Source: Strongylocentrotus droebachiensis
Taxonomy: Eukaryota > Echinodermata > Echinoidea > Camarodonta > Strongylocentrotidae
Length of the DNA stretch: 64,000 nucleotides
Direction: 5' to 3'
NCBI GenBank assembly: GCA_035222895.1
Contig: JAVYIG010000322.1
Coordinates: forward strand, 356,501 to 420,500
This document shows, one piece after another, positions 23,231-36,400 of the stretch. How positions within the stretch are numbered: the stretch's first letter is position 1; every line of letters starts with the position of its first letter. The notes below the pieces were generated by a model. That model was not told where the DNA came from. It searched no databases and saw only the letters and a list, made by a program, of their open reading frames with translations. The translations under genes were made by a program, and so were the position numbers.

Positions 23231-23784
23231 AATTATAGTTTTCTCTTGCAGGCCTAGTATATTCTCTGGCTCCCATATAACAACAACTTTCTTCAATGCA
23301 ATATGAATCTATAGTCCAAAAACAAACCACATATACCTCTTGTTATGTCAAATCTAATTCAAAGCACAAATCCCAAGAAACTTATCTTATTCTTGAATTG
23401 TTCCTTATTCTTTGTGAATCAAATAAAGTGAAGAAGCATTTGCAGATTTTTACTGAATTTGAATACACAAGAATAACGATTGTTTGCTTATCAATCTGGT
23501 ACTCTCATAAACTTGACTTGAAAATGAAGCACTTGAACAGAAAAAACAAAAATATCCAATCATGACAAGATAAAAAAAAACTAAACATATATTGCCACAC
23601 AAAATAAAAACATATATACCAAACCATACATCAACTCATTTATGAGTATATAAATGAACATAAATATGAATCCACAAAAAATAAATACTATCTAATATCT
23701 GAAGTGCACATGTTTTCTTACTCCTCCATTCTCTTTACAGAGCTACATGTGACTAAATAAAACTCTTAAACTCTGCTGAACATA

Positions 23785-24060
23785 CACAAACATTGAGGCC
23801 ACAAACCTAGCAAGACTTGGGAATTCCAGTTCACTCGACTGAAAATCTGAAAAAATTGGTGTTAAAACATAACCAAACTTGAGGCCACATACCTAGCAAT
23901 ATTTGAAAATTTCAGTCTTTTCAATTGAAATTCTGATAACCTTATACTCTGTTGAAACATACATTCTCTCAGTATTGATCTATGGCAAAACATAGACAAA
24001 CTTGAGGCCACAAACCTAGCAAGATTTGAGAATTCCAGCCGGATGACAATGAAATTCAGA
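23785..24060 (-). repeat. Three-copy repeat in the probable 3' UTR
   Basis: Copies begin near 23785, 23873 and 23994. On the gene strand the core reads CTTGCTAGGTTTGTGGCCTC followed by AAGTTTG, preceded by CTGGAATTCTCAAAT. A weaker second block (TCAGAATTTCA-like) lies at a similar spacing on the other side. Cores differ by only a few bases, while the spacers differ in length (88 and 121 bases). Confidence 0.7.
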
Positions 24061-24929
24061 CAATCTTGAGAACATTATGTTCCAAAGTGCGTAGCAGCAT
24101 GGTCTAAAGCAGACCAACAAGACAAGAATAAACAAACAATTTTTAAAGGAATCATAGAATCATTCTTTTCTTCAATGTGATGAATACCGAATTAATCTCT
24201 TTTCTCCCTCTTCAAACCACACAGAGGAAAGTCCACACTTTGCAGAAGCCTTCTTTCAAAAAATAAAACTTGAGTCCTTCAGCTCCTTTTTCTTCAAAAT
24301 AGTCAGAGATCAAAATCTCCCTGATCAACCTCCATCACATACAAAGGTGTGAATTGTAAATGCTTACATCTTCTTATATCAAACTTTCCTTGGCAAAATG
24401 ACACAAATATGTCGAGGCACCTGAACACAATTAACTCCATTCAACAGCATACATTTTCTCCACCATACTAGTATTGCAACTGCAATTTACTTGTTTTTCA
24501 AGACGTCTAACAGATATTCATCACACAAATTGAGGATAAGAAAATTTGGAATCGTTCATAAATCAACGTCTCTGTCAGCATCGCCATTCATAGCACGTAT
24601 CCAGCGCAAGAAAGAAACTTCCGGCGATGTTTTTGTTCCAAAAGGGACTGTATTTTCAGCGCTGGATGAAATGGCGATGATAGACCTTTGGAAATGTCAT
24701 GATTGGCTTCATGTCCCAGAGTTCAGACAATGATAATGTCCTTCCTTCATCATTGCATCTCTGTCTTCTTCCTCTTCCAAACCAAACGGTCACCATCGAT
24801 GATGCCTTCAAGGACATCCTCTGGCCTGCACTTCTGATCGAACCAGGATGATGGTCACAGAACTTGGCCTTCCTTCAAAAGATCTCTGGGACGGTACAAA
24901 TATTAGGAGCATACTATATATCATCATCA

Positions 24930-25440
24930 TCAATCGGTGACATGTATATTGTCCCAAGCATCGTCATTCAAATCAAAGAGGTTGAGAGAGAAAGGTTCTT
25001 TGCCTAGGGGTGTCCCTAGCGACCCCTCGGCGCCGATGCCTGTGGGTGGGGTCACACTGACGGGGGTGAGCCCCGATCCCGATGATGACATCATAACATC
25101 CAGCCAATTCATGTCTGCATCGTTGCTCGATGGCGGACACAGCATCCCGGCGCTGGGTGATGGGTGGTCTCCGAACGCCCAGAATGTTGTGCTGTCCCGC
25201 TCCCCATCCACCTGCATGTTAGGTATATCAAAGGACAGGATATTGGCATTGTCTTTATCATCCATGTTGGCCGACGACACTAAATGCTGCTCCTTGCTAA
25301 TGCTTGGCTGGGATTTACCGATATCGAGTGCATTGAGGGTCATGTCGGCTGTGTCTACATCCATTGGAAGCTCCATGGGCGATGGAGAAGGAACAGAAGA
25401 CTGTGGGATGGCGATGGGCGTCGCCGCAGCCGGATGGTGA

Positions 25441-25478
<38 letters not shown>

Positions 25479-25732
25479 CTGTTGCTGCTGTTGTTGCTGT
25501 TGCTGTTGCTGGGGATGAGGTGGTGGTGGATGAGGAGGAGGATGAGACATCGGACTCTGTGGCATTCCATGATGGCTGGTAGTTGTCGTATTTGACACTA
25601 CTGCCTGAGTGAGCCTTTGACTGGAGGATGTTGTTGCCATGGTGAAGCTTGGCAAAGAGATGTGTGGAGGAGGGAGTCTGGTTTGACTCAGGTTTATCAC
25701 ATCCTTATTCTTGGGCGTTACTGGGATTTGAT
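24930..25732 (-). CDS. MRTF: MRTF last exon: polyQ and activation domain
   Basis: 803 bp, acceptor TTTCCATCCACAG, stop TGA at 24930-24932. It encodes a Pro/His-rich stretch, a glutamine tract of about 23 residues (25440-25512, mixed CAG and CAA codons), MELPMDVDTADMTLNALDIG, and a C-terminal acidic/hydrophobic domain with NWLDVMMSSSGSGLTPVSVT and FSLNLFDLNDDAWDNIHV. This resembles the end of vertebrate MRTF-B (MEWLDITMPNSSSGLTPLST). Confidence 0.95.
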
Positions 25733-28700
25733 CTGTGGATGGAAATAAAATAAAGAAACAATTATCAGGGAGAGTTATAAGAGAGATAAAAAGCTAACAC
25801 CATCAAGTATTTCTCTCAACTACCAAGTATTTAGAAGGTCTTAATGCCCTAAAACTTATCATTAGTAGGGTGCTCCGACTTAATAGAGCAAAAAGCTGAA
25901 GTAAGTGTTTGAACTCATTAAAAAAGGTACACGGGTTATATAACAAGCAAGTCATGGACCTTGGTCCTACCAGGACATTTAAATGTACTTAAATCAAATG
26001 TTCATTCACATTCTGGTTCAGTTACCAGGTATTGTGATTGTTTCATTAAATTGTGGACATCAATTGACATACTATTCCTAAAGGTACTGTTTTATAGTAG
26101 CAAAATACAGGTATATCCATAACTATGTTGTTAAAACTAAACCATCTTTAATCATTGATCAACAACATAAAGAAAAAATTATATTTTCAAGCGTTTGCTC
26201 TTTCAAATTTTCTCCTGATTTGATGTACTAAGCATATCAGGAGCTCTTGTAGCGCAGTAGAATATATACTTAATGTTGGATAGTTTCTGTGCTCTATAAA
26301 TGTATTATTATTATTATTATTACTTACATCCATGATCAACCAGGACTTCCAGGAGATCATCAAGGTCTTGGCTCTTGGTCATCCTGGGTTCTCCTGTCTC
26401 CGTGTTGGTAGGGTTCAGAAGCGCGCCGAGGTTAGCCTAGTAGAGAGATGTGAAGAGCATGGGATTACTTGAGATGTCTTTACTCTAATTATCAGTTTGC
26501 AGCTGGTACATGTATATTTATTTTGAAGTACCAGTAGTTATTAGACAATGGACAACTGGACAATACTTTCATGCATGCATTGTGTGTGCTTTCATTTAAT
26601 AACAAATATGAACTTAAATAAGAGTTGGGATTGTCATTACTGCACATAATTACAACACCTTTCCCCCTTTTTTGTTTACAAAATGAAGAGAAACTGTAAT
26701 TTTGTTTAAAATATTAAAGACTTTTGAACAACTGAGAACTTATCGAAAATAAATATCGCTAGTGACATTTGTTTATCTCGCAATGTATGGTCAACAAGGA
26801 ATCTAAAAGATCCCAACGTTTCATGTGCCGCTGAGAACTTGATAAGATTTTGAATGGTCATGATTGACTGTGAGTACGTACCTTTCTTTCCTTGGTCTGT
26901 CTGACAGCCTCTTCATAGTTGGGTGGTGGACTGTTGTAGGCTGGTAGACTAGCCCCACCACTGATACCCAAGACTGCCTCTGGATCTGTCGGACTGCTGG
27001 GCAAGGACGATGACTTCTGACCAGACGCAAGTCCGTTGGACAACGCCAATGGTTTGACCTCTGGGGTCGTCTTTGAGAAGAAGAAGGGTTGACCGTTGGG
27101 TGGAGGTGTGCTGAAGGTGAACGTCCTCTGCTGCTGGTTAAGGCATTGGGAAAAGTCGGGAGGTTGGAATACAGGTGGGGACGACTGCTTTGGGGGAGAC
27201 TGGGCCTTGATGTGAACTGCTGTTATTGGAGGGGGCGGCTGTTGAATGGCTGATGCTATGGTTGTTGGTGTAGGATTGCAGGTTGGTGAGATACTTATTG
27301 GAGGAGGTGGAGGAGGAGGAGGATTGATGCTTGCAAGCTTGATGGGAGAACCAGACATGGGTGATAAGACGGTAGCTCCAGCAGCAGCAGGATGAGGAGG
27401 TGGTGGTGGTGGTGGTACTGATTGTGGACTGAGGAGAGGTGACTGTAAGCTCGTCTGATGCTGATGTAGCTGCAGCTGCGATAACCTAAGGGCCCTCTGA
27501 AGCTCTTCGATCTTCTGCTGCTGTTTGCGTAGAATATCACTGCTGACCGTCGAGTCGCTGTACGCCAGCTGAGCAGTCATGTCCATCATCTGCTCCATGA
27601 CAGAGTTGCTGTCGTTCAACTCCATCTGAAAGGTTTGATTCTGGAAAGAGTTGAGCATCTGGATGTTGGTGTGGTTCTGCTGCTTCTGATGGGTTTCAGG
27701 GCTGGGGCTGAACACGTTGGTTGGTGAGGAAGCCGATACAACCGAACCGGGGTTAGTGTTGACCGATGGGGGTGGTGCCATCTGGAATGTGGAAGGGGAC
27801 ATAGGATCAAAGGCACTGCCAGGAGAAGCAGGGTCAGACATCTCAGAAGCTGATACCGAGACTGGAGATTTGAAGTCGGGAGGCGATACAGGAGGTGAGC
27901 TCATGGATGCCCTCGCGCTGCCCGTCTCACTAGCAACTTCCTGGCCTGCATCGGTGGAACTCGTCACCTTGGTGCCACTTGTTCTTGAAGAGGATGTGAC
28001 ATCGTGATTAGAGGAATTTGCCGTCGTGACAGGGGACATGGAAACATCCGCATAGGGGCGTAACCTCTCTACAAGCTGAGGCTTTGTGCCAGACACATGA
28101 AGTCCTCTGTTTTTCAACTCCATCTTTAACTCTGATACCTTCATGTCCTCTAGGTTGGAGAGAATCCTTGTCTTGGTGCAGTTGGCCACGCTAGACTTGT
28201 TATCTTGAGGGGTCGGTGAGGACGAGCTGGTCACTGTCGTACTACTTGGAGACTGGGACCCATGATTGCTGCTCAAGAGTTTGCTGGAAGTTGTGCTTAT
28301 GTTTGGAGCATTGGGTAGAATAAGTTGATGATGTTGCTGTTGCAATAGCTGAAGTTGCAGAAGCAGTTGTTGCTGCATCAACAGCAAGTTATAAGGATTA
28401 CTGGCATTTGGTGAAATTTCAAGTTTGTTTGCCTGTTCATTCGGAGGCTTGTACTCATGGAATTTTATCTCCTTCGGCTTATTCCTCTTTGTCTGTTTCT
28501 TCCTTGCGTTCTTCGAGCTCGACGACGACGACCCGCTCTTACTGCTCGAAGGCGACGACGACGTGACCGTGTTGGGAAAGCTGACAATCGGAGGAGGGCT
28601 GGTGATACCCGGCTCCTGCTTTATCGTGATCATCGACATCGTCGTCGGAGGGGTCGATGGAATCTTAATTTGAATGGGGCTGCTGGAAGTTATTGAAGGA

Positions 28701-31700
28701 GGAATCATGTGGTGTTCATAGTATGAAGTAAAGTCCGGGGGTGAGGGTATACTCCCCACACTGCTTGGAGGATTATCAGACACCTGTGAGTATAGCTGAG
28801 GGGGTGACATGGGTTCATCGCTGCCCCCATCCTGACTGTCCTCATCAAAGTTATACGGTGAGTCATCACATGTATCCATATCATTTGTCTTCAGGAACTT
28901 CACCTTGCCGTCTGAAAGAAAAGAAACATACATAAACAATATATATTATTAGAAATATATAATACTTCTGATCTTACCTATTGGTCACACAGCCCTTTCC
29001 CATCCAAAACCATGCATAAGTATACCAGACTGTTTCAGGGTGGTTCCATACTGTAATCTATATAAGACTTACGCATGGAAGAAGTTGCTGAAATACAGAC
29101 CCTCATTGTAATGGGCTGTAGCTTTCCTAAGAACCAGAAATTGTTCTCATACATGAGGGTATTCACATCTTTCTCTATATAATTATCATGATGTGTGTGT
29201 GTGTGGAGGGAGAGGGGGAAATATAGCCATGGCCTGTACCTGGATAGATTACCCATTTACTCAAATCATTCACTTCGAAATGGGGGCTTTACCCAAAATA
29301 TGACTTATTTGTTCCTTCTAGCCTATATCTCCTTGTCTGTGGTCACCATGCCAACCATATTGAAAAACAATCTCTCATTAATGATTTACCTCCTTTAAAG
29401 GGATCGTTTAACAATGTTAAATGTGAGATGCATGGCCCTACGTGTTATCAGTGTCTGTGATATGGTGATTTATTGAAGCCCTAAAAGAATTGCGCTTCAA
29501 AATGATCAAGAAGTGGCTCAAAAAAGTAAAATCCTTTGAGTGACCGGTTTTACCATACTCGTTTCCCCCAATAGACTGTAGTGTTATGAAAACCGTTTGG
29601 CAAACGCAAAATTTGATTTCGATTTCCAATCATAAATATCTTGATAATCAGACATGAGATCGGCTTGTAAAAGTCATGGGGTTCCTGACTGACCTAAAGG
29701 TTTATAATTATGATTGCAGCATGAGCTAAATCAATGATTTTTTTTAAGGATCTGAGACAAAGTTACCGGATCCCTTTAACCTCCATCGATAACCTTACCT
29801 TTGACGGCCTGCTCCACAAATTGTTCTGCCTTGAGGATGTTTCCTTCAATCAGCTCGAGTGGACCTGGTCTATTTTTGATCTTGCAGTCCAGGTCCTGCT
29901 CTATCCTGGCCCTCTTTAGTCTCTGATGTGTAGCACTCACCATAGGCTCCATGTTCGTATCTGAAAATGGAAAGTCACAACAACTCATGATCTCGGTTCT
30001 AAATTGTCTATTTATTTATAGTCCAAAGATGACTTTCCAACCCTCTTTAAAATACATGTTTATGAAGCTCATTGACGTTTCCTATTATCCTTAGCCAATA
30101 TCCATTAAATGCAATTACATCATAGTCATTCCTTTAGCTATCAATTGTACCATGAACCATATTCCTTAGTTTATTATCAAAATAATGTCAACCTACTAAT
30201 TCATAGTATATGTAATTTATTTTACTTGTACTACACAGAAGGCCCTAATAAGCAAACTGCTTCAAGAAGGTATTTCCTAATATCTCTTTATGGATTAATA
30301 TCTACACTTTAACAGTTTTCAATTATTACATAAGTTGATGGGATTGAACTTGCAAAACCAACATCACTGGCAAGTAGCAACATTTTCTCCTACACGATCA
30401 CCATAGCAAACATCGTTAACATCATCAGCATCATTTCACCCATTTCGGACACCTATTCAACAAAATCAACATCATCAATATGATCAATATCATCAATATC
30501 ATCAATATCATCAATATCATCAGTATCATCAATATCATTACAATCACATCTGACACCTCTTCGACAAAATCAACATCATCATTATCATTACAATCACTTC
30601 TGACACTATCTTCACCATCATCCTCTCGATCTCACAGACCACACCCAAGAAGATGCGATCCTTGACTGTACCTTCTAGTATGTGTTGATGTACAAGCTGA
30701 GCTTTATCTGGTCTCATTCTCATCTTCCTCTGTAGACTGTCTCCAACCTAAAAGATGGCAAAGAAAACAAAAGAAAGAAATACAAAATTGTCATTAAAAT
30801 CCCATTGAAACAAAATTTGAAATGAGAGAACTGAAAGCATCATCTTACCATCATTCTACATAATTTTCTTCTTTTATTTCTAAGCTTGATTAAGCTAAGA
30901 AGTAATAATGTCAAGTGTATCAACATTAATATATTCTGTGTATTTAGAAGAGGGATACAACTAATAATATACAAATCATTACACAAATATAGAGAAATTA
31001 TACTGACAAAGGTACAGAGATGAATGGATGTGAAGGCTTATGATGAAAGAATTACAATAGAAAAGAACTATGATGCCATGAAAGAGATATATGGAATAAA
31101 AGATAAAGAAAGAATGAGGAAGAGAGAGAGAGAGACATGCAGAGATAAAAACAACATTTTGAGATAAAGAGAGAGAGAGAGAGAGAGAGAGAGACGGGGG
31201 AGGGGAAGGGGGGAGGGGAAGGGAGGGAGGGGGAAGGGAGGGAGGGGGAAGGGAGGGAGGGAGGGAGGGAGAAGGAAGGAGGGAGAGAGAGAGAGGGAGG
31301 GAAAGAGAAAAGAGAAAAAAGAAAGAGGGGGAGAGATATAAAAAGAATAAGAGAGATAAAGAGTAGTGCCCTTGGAGCATCACCTCTCAGATTAGCACAT
31401 TAAATGTTGGTTTTATCTCACCACAATTTTCTTTCCATAATTATCTTGAAACACAACAATCAATATCTGACACCCCCAGTTATGAAAACACACATAAAGG
31501 GGTCCTCTATGGGTGGCATGCTGCCAGCGTTCACACAATGATGTAGCAATGCTTTCAAATCTACAATGACGACGTCACAGTTCCGGAAATTACATCACCC
31601 AACATCAATATACAGCTCTTTTTATACCACGCCTTGGATATTTCTGGTCGCATGTATATGGAATGCTTTACAGATAAGGGAAGTTAGTGACTGTCAATGT

Positions 31701-33370
31701 TATGAATGAAAATGAAGGAATAAAGTAGAGCACAGTGATTTGAAAGTGAAATTACTTTTTTTCTTTCTTCGAAGGACCCATTGCTTCACTATCAAATTTA
31801 TACATTTTCTACAAAGGAGGCAGCTAAGACTTTCAATACTTAATATTGGACAGATGAAAAGATGACTCATATTTGCTTCTCATCCTCATTTTCAACAATA
31901 AATAACCCAGATGATGAATATTCTTTTCAATAATGATCTCAAAGTTTCCTGCCAGCTAGTTTTCCCCTCTCCTCTCTTCAAACCTTGAGTGACTTCTCCT
32001 AGCTCAATATCACTTTCATCTTTCATTTGGAAACGATTGTTGACTAATGACATCCACATGAGTTGGGATCTATCATATCAAGTTATGATATTGAGCATGT
32101 GGATATTGTTAACTTGGGCTATAAGGGCTTTCACTTTCTCATTCATCTAATCCCGAGTATTAGGTTTTCTTCAACTAGGCCACATATTGGTTGTGTTCTT
32201 CCTAGGCATTGGCTGCTCACAATATGACGTATGATGAGGAGTTTTAATGAAGATCATCTGCAGAATGTAGTTAATGTATACTTCATGAATCATTAAGAAT
32301 TAGGCAAGAAATGGTCTTCTCCCCATCTACGCTAACAGGGAGCATTCAGGCAAGTTGAGAAGGAGGGCACATAAACAATTTCCATCACTTTATCATTGTT
32401 TGTGTCAGCCCCTTATCCAGTTTAATATTTTTTAAGAGAAGGGACAGACATTTTGATCTTTTAAATTAGTATAGACCAGAAGATCATTGGTATATAGTTA
32501 CGATGAAAGATTGCTACTTCTTCCCAATAAAAAAGAAAATAAGGAAAAGGGGGTGGGGCATGGGAGTGTGTGTTTGTGTGCTCGTGTGGGGGAGGGGGCT
32601 CTTTGTTTCATCAAATCTACTGCGAATATTGAAAAAAAATTGATAATTCAAAGAATTTCAGTCAAAATCATTTTTAGAAGAATAGTCGGGCATAAAACCA
32701 AGAAGAAGACTTCCTCCATCCATGTCAAAGGTCACAGGATGAGCTTTGACAGCCATCTTCCTTTCTTACATCACACACACATGAAACAACATCCAGGGAC
32801 GGGGCGAAAACCATCAAAAAAGGGAAGAACCATCACAGACAAAAGTCATCATCTTGACAAGATGAGGGAAAAAGATGAAAAAATGGTTGAAAAACGGAAA
32901 GAAAATGCCATGTTGGAGCAATTGATGTAATCCACTCTGGTGGTCCTGCATTGACTTTGCCTCGAGTCACAGTTGAAGAAGAAGACAAGAAAAAGGCATA
33001 TATGAGAACATTCCTGCTGGTTTTCTTATCTCTTGATGTGGTTGATCATGGATTGACTAATCGGAGAGTCAATACATTCTGCTGATAGGCATAGGATTAA
33101 CCTCCCTTCTGTTCTACACTACTCATTCAATGTTGTCATCTCTTGACCCCAATCTTTCTCCTTCGGTCTTTATCTCTTCTTTTGTCCTTCCACATCATCC
33201 TTTATTCTTTCTCTACTCTGTCTTGATTCTACTTTCTCATTCTCTTGATTTTGCTCTCCCTCTCTTCCCCCCCTCTTTCTTTCTCTCTCTCTTTCTCTCT
33301 GTCCCTCTCTTTCTCCTCATCTCTTTCTGTCTTTCTGTCTCTCTGTCTCCCTGTCTATATGTCTCTCTCA

Positions 33371-33401
<31 letters not shown>

Positions 33402-36400
33402 ACCTCTGTCTCTGATATTGCTATCATCTATTAAGATTATTTATGCCACTATGGCCAGTGGTTTCTAAAGAGTTCAAATGATAAAAATATCTGAGGGTCA
33501 GTTTTTATCCCACACTTGAACTACAAGGACAAATATGAGATATAACTTGTGCCAACTATATCAGTGGGTTGATAAGAAATCCCTGAGAACACTTTTACTT
33601 GACAAAAACTCACTGTGATGAGAAAAATATACATTAAAAGAGAAAGGCAATGTGGGACATTACTGTCAAACACAAATGAATAAAAAAAGAGGGCATTAAG
33701 GTTCATTTCTTCCACTGAAACATTTATCAAGGACTATGAAGCACCAAATGTGACTTCAAAATTTGACTTGATTTTCATGACTATGTCATTTAAAGACATC
33801 TATGGTACATTTAGAACATTTGTTATGTGCTAACAATTCAAGAAAATAGAACTTGACAGAACTATCTATGAAGTGATAAGATTCCACTGGTCAGATCTAT
33901 AAAACCTAATTAAATTTGCGATGTCCTTAAGATTATTCAGTCGATGCTCTCTTCTCACATTCCCGTCTGATTTAACCTAATTTTCCCAGTCCAAATAGGA
34001 GAGATATCCTTGCAGAGCAGCGTAATGTGGCCTGCTGTCTTCAGCTAATGCACACAGTGGGTCACGGCGGCGCTCAGGGCAGCTGGGGTCCACGGGCAGG
34101 GAGAAGGTGCCCAACTCACCCCCTGTCCACACACAACATTTTCCGTGACTAATCATGATTAGCTATACCGTTTCGCGATAGTGATACCGTTTCGCGATAG
34201 TTTTACGACCAAAATTGTAGGTGTGGACGCTCACTAACGATACGTCGTATAACGAAACTAGTCTAACGAAACGCAGGTTTGGGCATCGTTTCGAACTGAA
34301 ACTCAATAAAGAATCACGCCTAATCACGGAAATGTTGTGTGTGGACAGGGGGACCCCCTGGGGGAGTGTAACTAGTGTAACTAACTGGGCGGGGCTTAAC
34401 GTGACCTCGAGCGAAATGAGACCAGACCTCTTATCACTATCGCGAAACTCTATAAAGAATCACGGAAAATGTTGTGTGTGGACAGGGGGCATTTTATACG
34501 ATGATTCTTTAGTGACGACGTTTCTTGTGTGTGGACATCCTGGAATTTATACGATGATTCTTTATACGACGTATCGTTATAGAGTTTCGCGATAAATTGT
34601 TTTGTGTGTGGACACGCTGCATGACAGCTGAAGCAAGGGAAACAAAATTTGGTTGTCTTTCCTCTTTCTCCTGAAGGTCAAAACATGCTCTCATGTACTA
34701 TATATTTTGTCAATATGTGACATTGCCTGAGGGATGAGACAATGCCAGAAGATGGGAGAGGCAAACATCCTTTCTCTTGCAGTGATTGTCCAAAATATGC
34801 TCTATAGCAACATTAAATCTGTCCAGGGGGTGTTTCACAAAAACTAAGATAAACTTCAAGTTGGACTTAACTATGACAGGCCATTCATGCCACTGGTTGC
34901 TCTCACTATTGGTCTCTCAAGTATGATCTTTAGATAATATTTTTTCCTTCAACAATGAACTATCAAAAAAATGTCAATTCTGTAGATTTGTGACCACGAT
35001 TTATACGTCCCTTCAGAGACCAATGCCAGTAAATGGTAAGAGCAAACAGTGGCATGAACTGCCTGCCATATTTAAGTCCAACTTAAAGTAGATCTTAGTC
35101 TTTGTGAAACACTCCCCTGGTGTTATTGCATAACAAATTGAAGGGTTGGGGTTGTGATTTTGTTTTAAGATAGGTTTAGAGTACAGGGTTAGAGTTTAAA
35201 ATGCAGACCTATGGTGTTGGGTTCATGGTTGAGTTCTTAGTTGAAGCTAAGAACTCACCTAGAGTTAGAAACTCACTCTGTAGCAACCATCAGTGGACCT
35301 TATGTCATACAATCCTGACAGTACAGGTGAAAGGCAGCTTCTGTTTCTTTCATGTTGCGTCAAGATCATAGTTCAATGCCAACTGACAGGACATGGTTTG
35401 TCAAGTAATTGGGCAATGAGTGGTAGCAAAACCCTTCTTTGTCTCATTTTGTATTCAAGTAATGTGCAGTGACATAGGAGAGAGGATACAACCATATTTT
35501 GTTACTGGTCCTGCAACGCTTCCACTTTAATAGGTTCATGTTCAATGCTACATGATTGAAGGGCATGTTTAATGTCATCAGTAGGTTACCGATCCTTTTC
35601 TCTTCCTCATCTTTTGACAAACATGTACTTCTAAAAATCCCTAGATGGACTAAATGAGAAGGGTTGGCCGTGAGCACTAATGTATCATTTATCTTGGGTA
35701 GCTTATACCTACATGTATAAGTGTTTATTTGGTTACAAAATTGATACTCAAAAGTAATTACCCAAAGTCAAAGTATAATTATATGTATTGGATTGCTTAT
35801 TGCTAAAATACAATACATATAGGGCAGACAGTACATCAACATTTTTACAGTACCACCAAGCTAACCAACATTTTAAAAGTTTTAATATTTTTCTCTTTCA
35901 ATATTATTGTTCATGATATTAAAAATAAAAGGATGCTACATATACAGTTAAGTTCATATGCACCTTTTCCAAAGCCTAAATATATATCTTATGATCAGTA
36001 TATAGTATATACACATAGGGATTCTATTCTTCTAGATTTACCTCCTAGAACTAGTTCAATCTCACAACCTGTCAACATAATCTCACAGCTTGTAGTTCTC
36101 TGTGGAGCCCGAGATACAATCCATCTGGGACATCCTTACATCTTCTTTCTTGTACTACACTATGGAGGAATTATAAAACCGCAAAACTTTCATGGAATAT
36201 AATTAACTATAATAGATTTTTTTTCTCTTTAGTCCCCAAAGGTCTTATCAATATCAACCCTATGTATTTGAGCCATGAGATCATAAGGAGTAGGTCTTCC
36301 CTATACAAGTGCAAAGCTTGACTGATAAAGCAGGCAAGCATGGATACACCCATAATTAAACCTGGCATTGTTATAACAGGGAAGGGGACAGAAACATATG

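Larger units (their letters stand above)
20600..24929 (-). other. Probable MRTF 3' UTR and downstream region
   Basis: AT-rich sequence following the MRTF stop codon with no recognised gene. It holds a GA/CAGA microsatellite (21776-21915), a three-copy repeat (23785-24060) and two AATAAA signals on the gene strand. The true 3' end of the transcript is not determined. The 80-residue plus-strand frame at 24491-24733 is antisense to this region and has no supporting features. Confidence 0.45.

Noticed and set aside
25284-25595. Plus-strand poly-Leu and poly-Ala frames
   Set aside because: They are antisense readings of the MRTF polyQ tract.
32487-32930. 147-residue lysine-rich plus-strand frame
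   Set aside because: Low-complexity purine-rich sequence in the large MRTF intron without any motif.
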